Shown here: positions 4,935 through 6,961 of the stretch, piece by piece
How the letters are laid out: every line of letters begins with the position of its first letter
Position numbering within the stretch: the first letter of the stretch is position 1
DNA from: Limnohabitans sp.
Lineage (GTDB): Bacteria > Pseudomonadota > Gammaproteobacteria > Burkholderiales > Burkholderiaceae_C
Reading direction: 5' to 3'
Assembly: GCA_024641725.1 (NCBI GenBank)
Contig: JAHECM010000003.1
Coordinates: 9,530 to 16,490, forward strand
Length of the DNA: 6,961 bases
Notes under the pieces: model-generated
The model's database searches: none
Told to the model about the DNA's origin: nothing
Seen by the model: the letters and a program-made list of their open reading frames with translations, nothing else
Program-made: the position numbers and the translations under genes

Positions 4935-6961
4935 ATGGAAGTGTCAAGAATTCGCGCCTTGCGCGGCCCCAATTTGTGGAGCCGCCACACGGCCATGGAA
5001 GCCATCGTGACCTGCCCCGAGGCAGAGCGCGCCCTGACCCCTGCGGTCGAGCAGCAATTGCGCCGCATCTTTCCGGAGATCGGCCCGCTGGAGGTCCCAC
5101 GCGGTCAAGTGACCAGCATGGCCCATGCCCTCGAAAAAGTCATGCTCGCGCTGCAGTCGCAAGCGGGCTGCCCAGTCACCTTCAGCCGCACCACGCCGAC
5201 CGAAGTCAGTGGCGTTTACCAAGTGGTGGTGCAGTACACCGAAGAACCGGTGGGCCACTTGGCCCTGGCACTGACCGAAAAGCTCTGCCAGGCCGCCCTG
5301 GCCGGTCACGGTTTTGATGTGGAAGGTGCCATTGCCCAGTTGCACGAGTTGGACGAAGACGTGCGTCTGGGGCCATCGACCGGCTGCATCGTGGACGCCG
5401 CGGTGGCCAAAGGCATCCCGTTTCGACGCCTGACGCAAGGCAGCATGGTGCAGTTTGGCTGGGGCGCCAAGCAGCGGCGCATCCAAGCCGCCGAAATCGA
5501 CACCACCAGCGCGATTGCCGAATCCATCGCCCAAGACAAAGACCTGACCAAAAGCCTGCTGCATGCGGCGGGCGTGCCGGTGCCGCTGGGCCGGCCTGCC
5601 CACACCGTCGAAGCCGCTTGGGCCCTGGCCCAAGAGATTGGCTTACCCGTGGTGCTCAAGCCGCAAGATGGCAACCAGGGCAAGGGCGTGAGCGTCAACA
5701 TCACCGAGCGGGCCGCCTTTGACAGCGCCTACGCCACCGCGGAAAGCTACGGCACGGTGCTGGTTGAGAAATTCTTGCCTGGCCACGACTACCGCCTGCT
5801 GGTGGTCGGCAACAAGCTGGTGGCCGCCGCCCGCCGCGAACCCCCGCTGGTGGTGGGCGATGGCAAGCACACGGTTCGCCAGTTGGTGGACCAGGTCAAC
5901 GCCGACCCGCGCCGGGGCGTGGGCCACGCCACCTCGCTGACCAAAATCCGTTTTGACGACATCGCCGTGGGCCGCCTGCAAGAGCAAGGTTTGGAGCCGG
6001 ACTCCGTGCCCGAAAAAGGCCGCCGCGTCATCTTGCGCAACAACGCCAACCTGTCCACCGGCGGCACCGCCACCGATGTGACCGACGAAGTCCACCCCGA
6101 AGTGGCAGCCCGCGTGGTCGCTGCGGCCCAAATGGTGGGGTTGGACATTTGCGGTGTCGACGTGGTGTGCGAATCGGTGCAACGCCCCCTCGAAGAGCAA
6201 AACGGCGGCATCGTCGAAGTCAACGCGGCCCCCGGCCTGCGCATGCACATCACCCCGTCTTACGGCAAAGGCCGCGACGTGGGCCAGGCCGTGATTGACC
6301 ACATGTTCCCCGAGCGCGAAAACGGCCGTGTGCCAGTGATTGCCGTCACCGGCACCAATGGCAAAACCACCACCGTGCGCCTGACGGCCCACCTGATCAA
6401 GGCCCAAGGCCTGCGTGTGGGCATGACCAACACCGATGGTGTGTACGTCAACGACCGCCAGACCGACTCCGGCGACTGCAGTGGACCGCGCAGCGCCCGC
6501 AATGTGCTGATGCACCCCGATGTAGACGCCGCTGTGTTTGAAACCGCACGCGGCGGCTTGCTGCGCGAAGGCCTGGCCTTTGACCGCTGCAAAGTGGCCA
6601 TCGTCACCAACATGGGTGCAGGCGACCATCTGGGCCTGAACTACATCACCACGCTCGAAGACCTGTCGGTGCTCAAGCGTGTGATCGTGCTCAATGTGGA
6701 GCGCGACGGCATGGCGGTGCTCAATGCCGCCGACCCGGCGGTGGCGGCCATGGCCCCGCACTGCCCGGGCGACGTGACCTTCTTTGCGCTGGACATCAAC
6801 CAACCCGCCTTGGCCGCACACCGCGCCCTGGGCAAACGCGTGATTTATGTGGACGGTGGCGCGATCGTGGCGCAAAAGGGCAAGCAGAGTTTTCGCATCC
6901 CCTTGTCGCAAGTGCCGCTCACACGCAACGGGCAGATCGGTTTTCAGACCGAAAACGTGCT
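4935..6961 (+). CDS. cphA: Cyanophycin synthetase CphA (3' end beyond window)
   Basis: The frame is open from the ATG at 4935 to the window edge: 675 codons plus two bases, with no stop. It makes the Asp-Arg storage polymer from L-Asp, L-Arg and ATP in the cytoplasm, where cyanophycin accumulates as granules. The N domain (about 1-150) opens with RALRGPNLWSRHTA. The ATP-grasp domain (about 190-455) shows TSAIAESIAQDKDLTK, K242 in KPQDGNQGKGVS with an intact glycine-rich loop, and E428/N430 followed by APGLRMH. The Mur-ligase-like domain has a perfect P-loop GTNGKTTT (473-480, K477), ETARGG (536-541) and NMGAGDHLG (559-567), so Arg ligation should work. The sequence ends near the close of the central Mur domain, so I expect roughly 150-200 further residues. 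The N-domain motif equivalent to HxxEH is changed to HALEK (64-68), and the distal Glu is A72, so the primer-forming site described in some CphA1 enzymes looks inactive. It is co-transcribed with cphA'. Confidence 0.95.
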   Translation, partial: MEVSRIRALRGPNLWSRHTAMEAIVTCPEAERALTPAVEQQLRRIFPEIGPLEVPRGQVTSMAHALEKVMLALQSQAGCPVTFSRTTPTEVSGVYQVVVQYTEEPVGHLALALTEKLCQAALAGHGFDVEGAIAQLHELDEDVRLGPSTGCIVDAAVAKGIPFRRLTQGSMVQFGWGAKQRRIQAAEIDTTSAIAESIAQDKDLTKSLLHAAGVPVPLGRPAHTVEAAWALAQEIGLPVVLKPQDGNQGKGVSVNITERAAFDSAYATAESYGTVLVEKFLPGHDYRLLVVGNKLVAAARREPPLVVGDGKHTVRQLVDQVNADPRRGVGHATSLTKIRFDDIAVGRLQEQGLEPDSVPEKGRRVILRNNANLSTGGTATDVTDEVHPEVAARVVAAAQMVGLDICGVDVVCESVQRPLEEQNGGIVEVNAAPGLRMHITPSYGKGRDVGQAVIDHMFPERENGRVPVIAVTGTNGKTTTVRLTAHLIKAQGLRVGMTNTDGVYVNDRQTDSGDCSGPRSARNVLMHPDVDAAVFETARGGLLREGLAFDRCKVAIVTNMGAGDHLGLNYITTLEDLSVLKRVIVLNVERDGMAVLNAADPAVAAMAPHCPGDVTFFALDINQPALAAHRALGKRVIYVDGGAIVAQKGKQSFRIPLSQVPLTRNGQIGFQTENV

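Noticed and set aside
5643..6911. 422-codon minus-strand open frame antisense to cphA
   Set aside because: Same reasoning: it covers the ATP-grasp and Mur coding sequence on the other strand and has shadow-type composition.

Overview
The window is a cyanophycin (multi-L-arginyl-poly-L-aspartate) locus from a GC-rich bacterium. The tandem pair of divergent cyanophycin synthetases, together with a DUF1854 protein and a dedicated ABC transporter, is an arrangement I know from Burkholderiales. A Comamonadaceae-type betaproteobacterium is my best guess, made from gene content and codon style rather than any marker gene.

The layout is two divergent transcription units around a 151-bp intergenic region (2582-2732). 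Leftward (minus strand) runs a 768-residue ABC transporter with fused ATPase (275-2581). A DUF1854 protein (1-278, cut by the window edge) overlaps its stop codon by 4 bp. Rightward (plus strand) runs a short 725-residue cyanophycin synthetase paralogue, here called CphA' (2733-4910). After 24 bp follows a second, canonical-looking CphA (4935 to beyond the window end). Almost every base is coding. I see no RNA gene, mobile element, CRISPR array or terminator.

The synthetases share the three-domain plan: N domain, ATP-grasp domain that adds Asp to the backbone, and Mur-ligase-like domain that adds Arg to the side chain. Their catalytic signatures have decayed in opposite places. CphA' keeps an HxxEH metallopeptidase-like motif in its N domain, the site linked in CphA1 enzymes to primer generation. 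Its Mur domain has no P-loop lysine, no ETARGG-type motif and no C-terminal lobe. CphA has intact ATP-grasp and Mur signatures but has lost the second His and the distal Glu of the N-domain motif. This suggests division of labour, perhaps a hetero-oligomer in which CphA' trims or primes and CphA elongates. That is an inference from motifs only.

The leftward genes belong to families that co-occur with cyanophycin genes but have no established function. The transporter carries an extra N-terminal domain and a four-Cys zinc ribbon ahead of its membrane domain. No cyanophycinase or isoaspartyl dipeptidase gene lies in this window.
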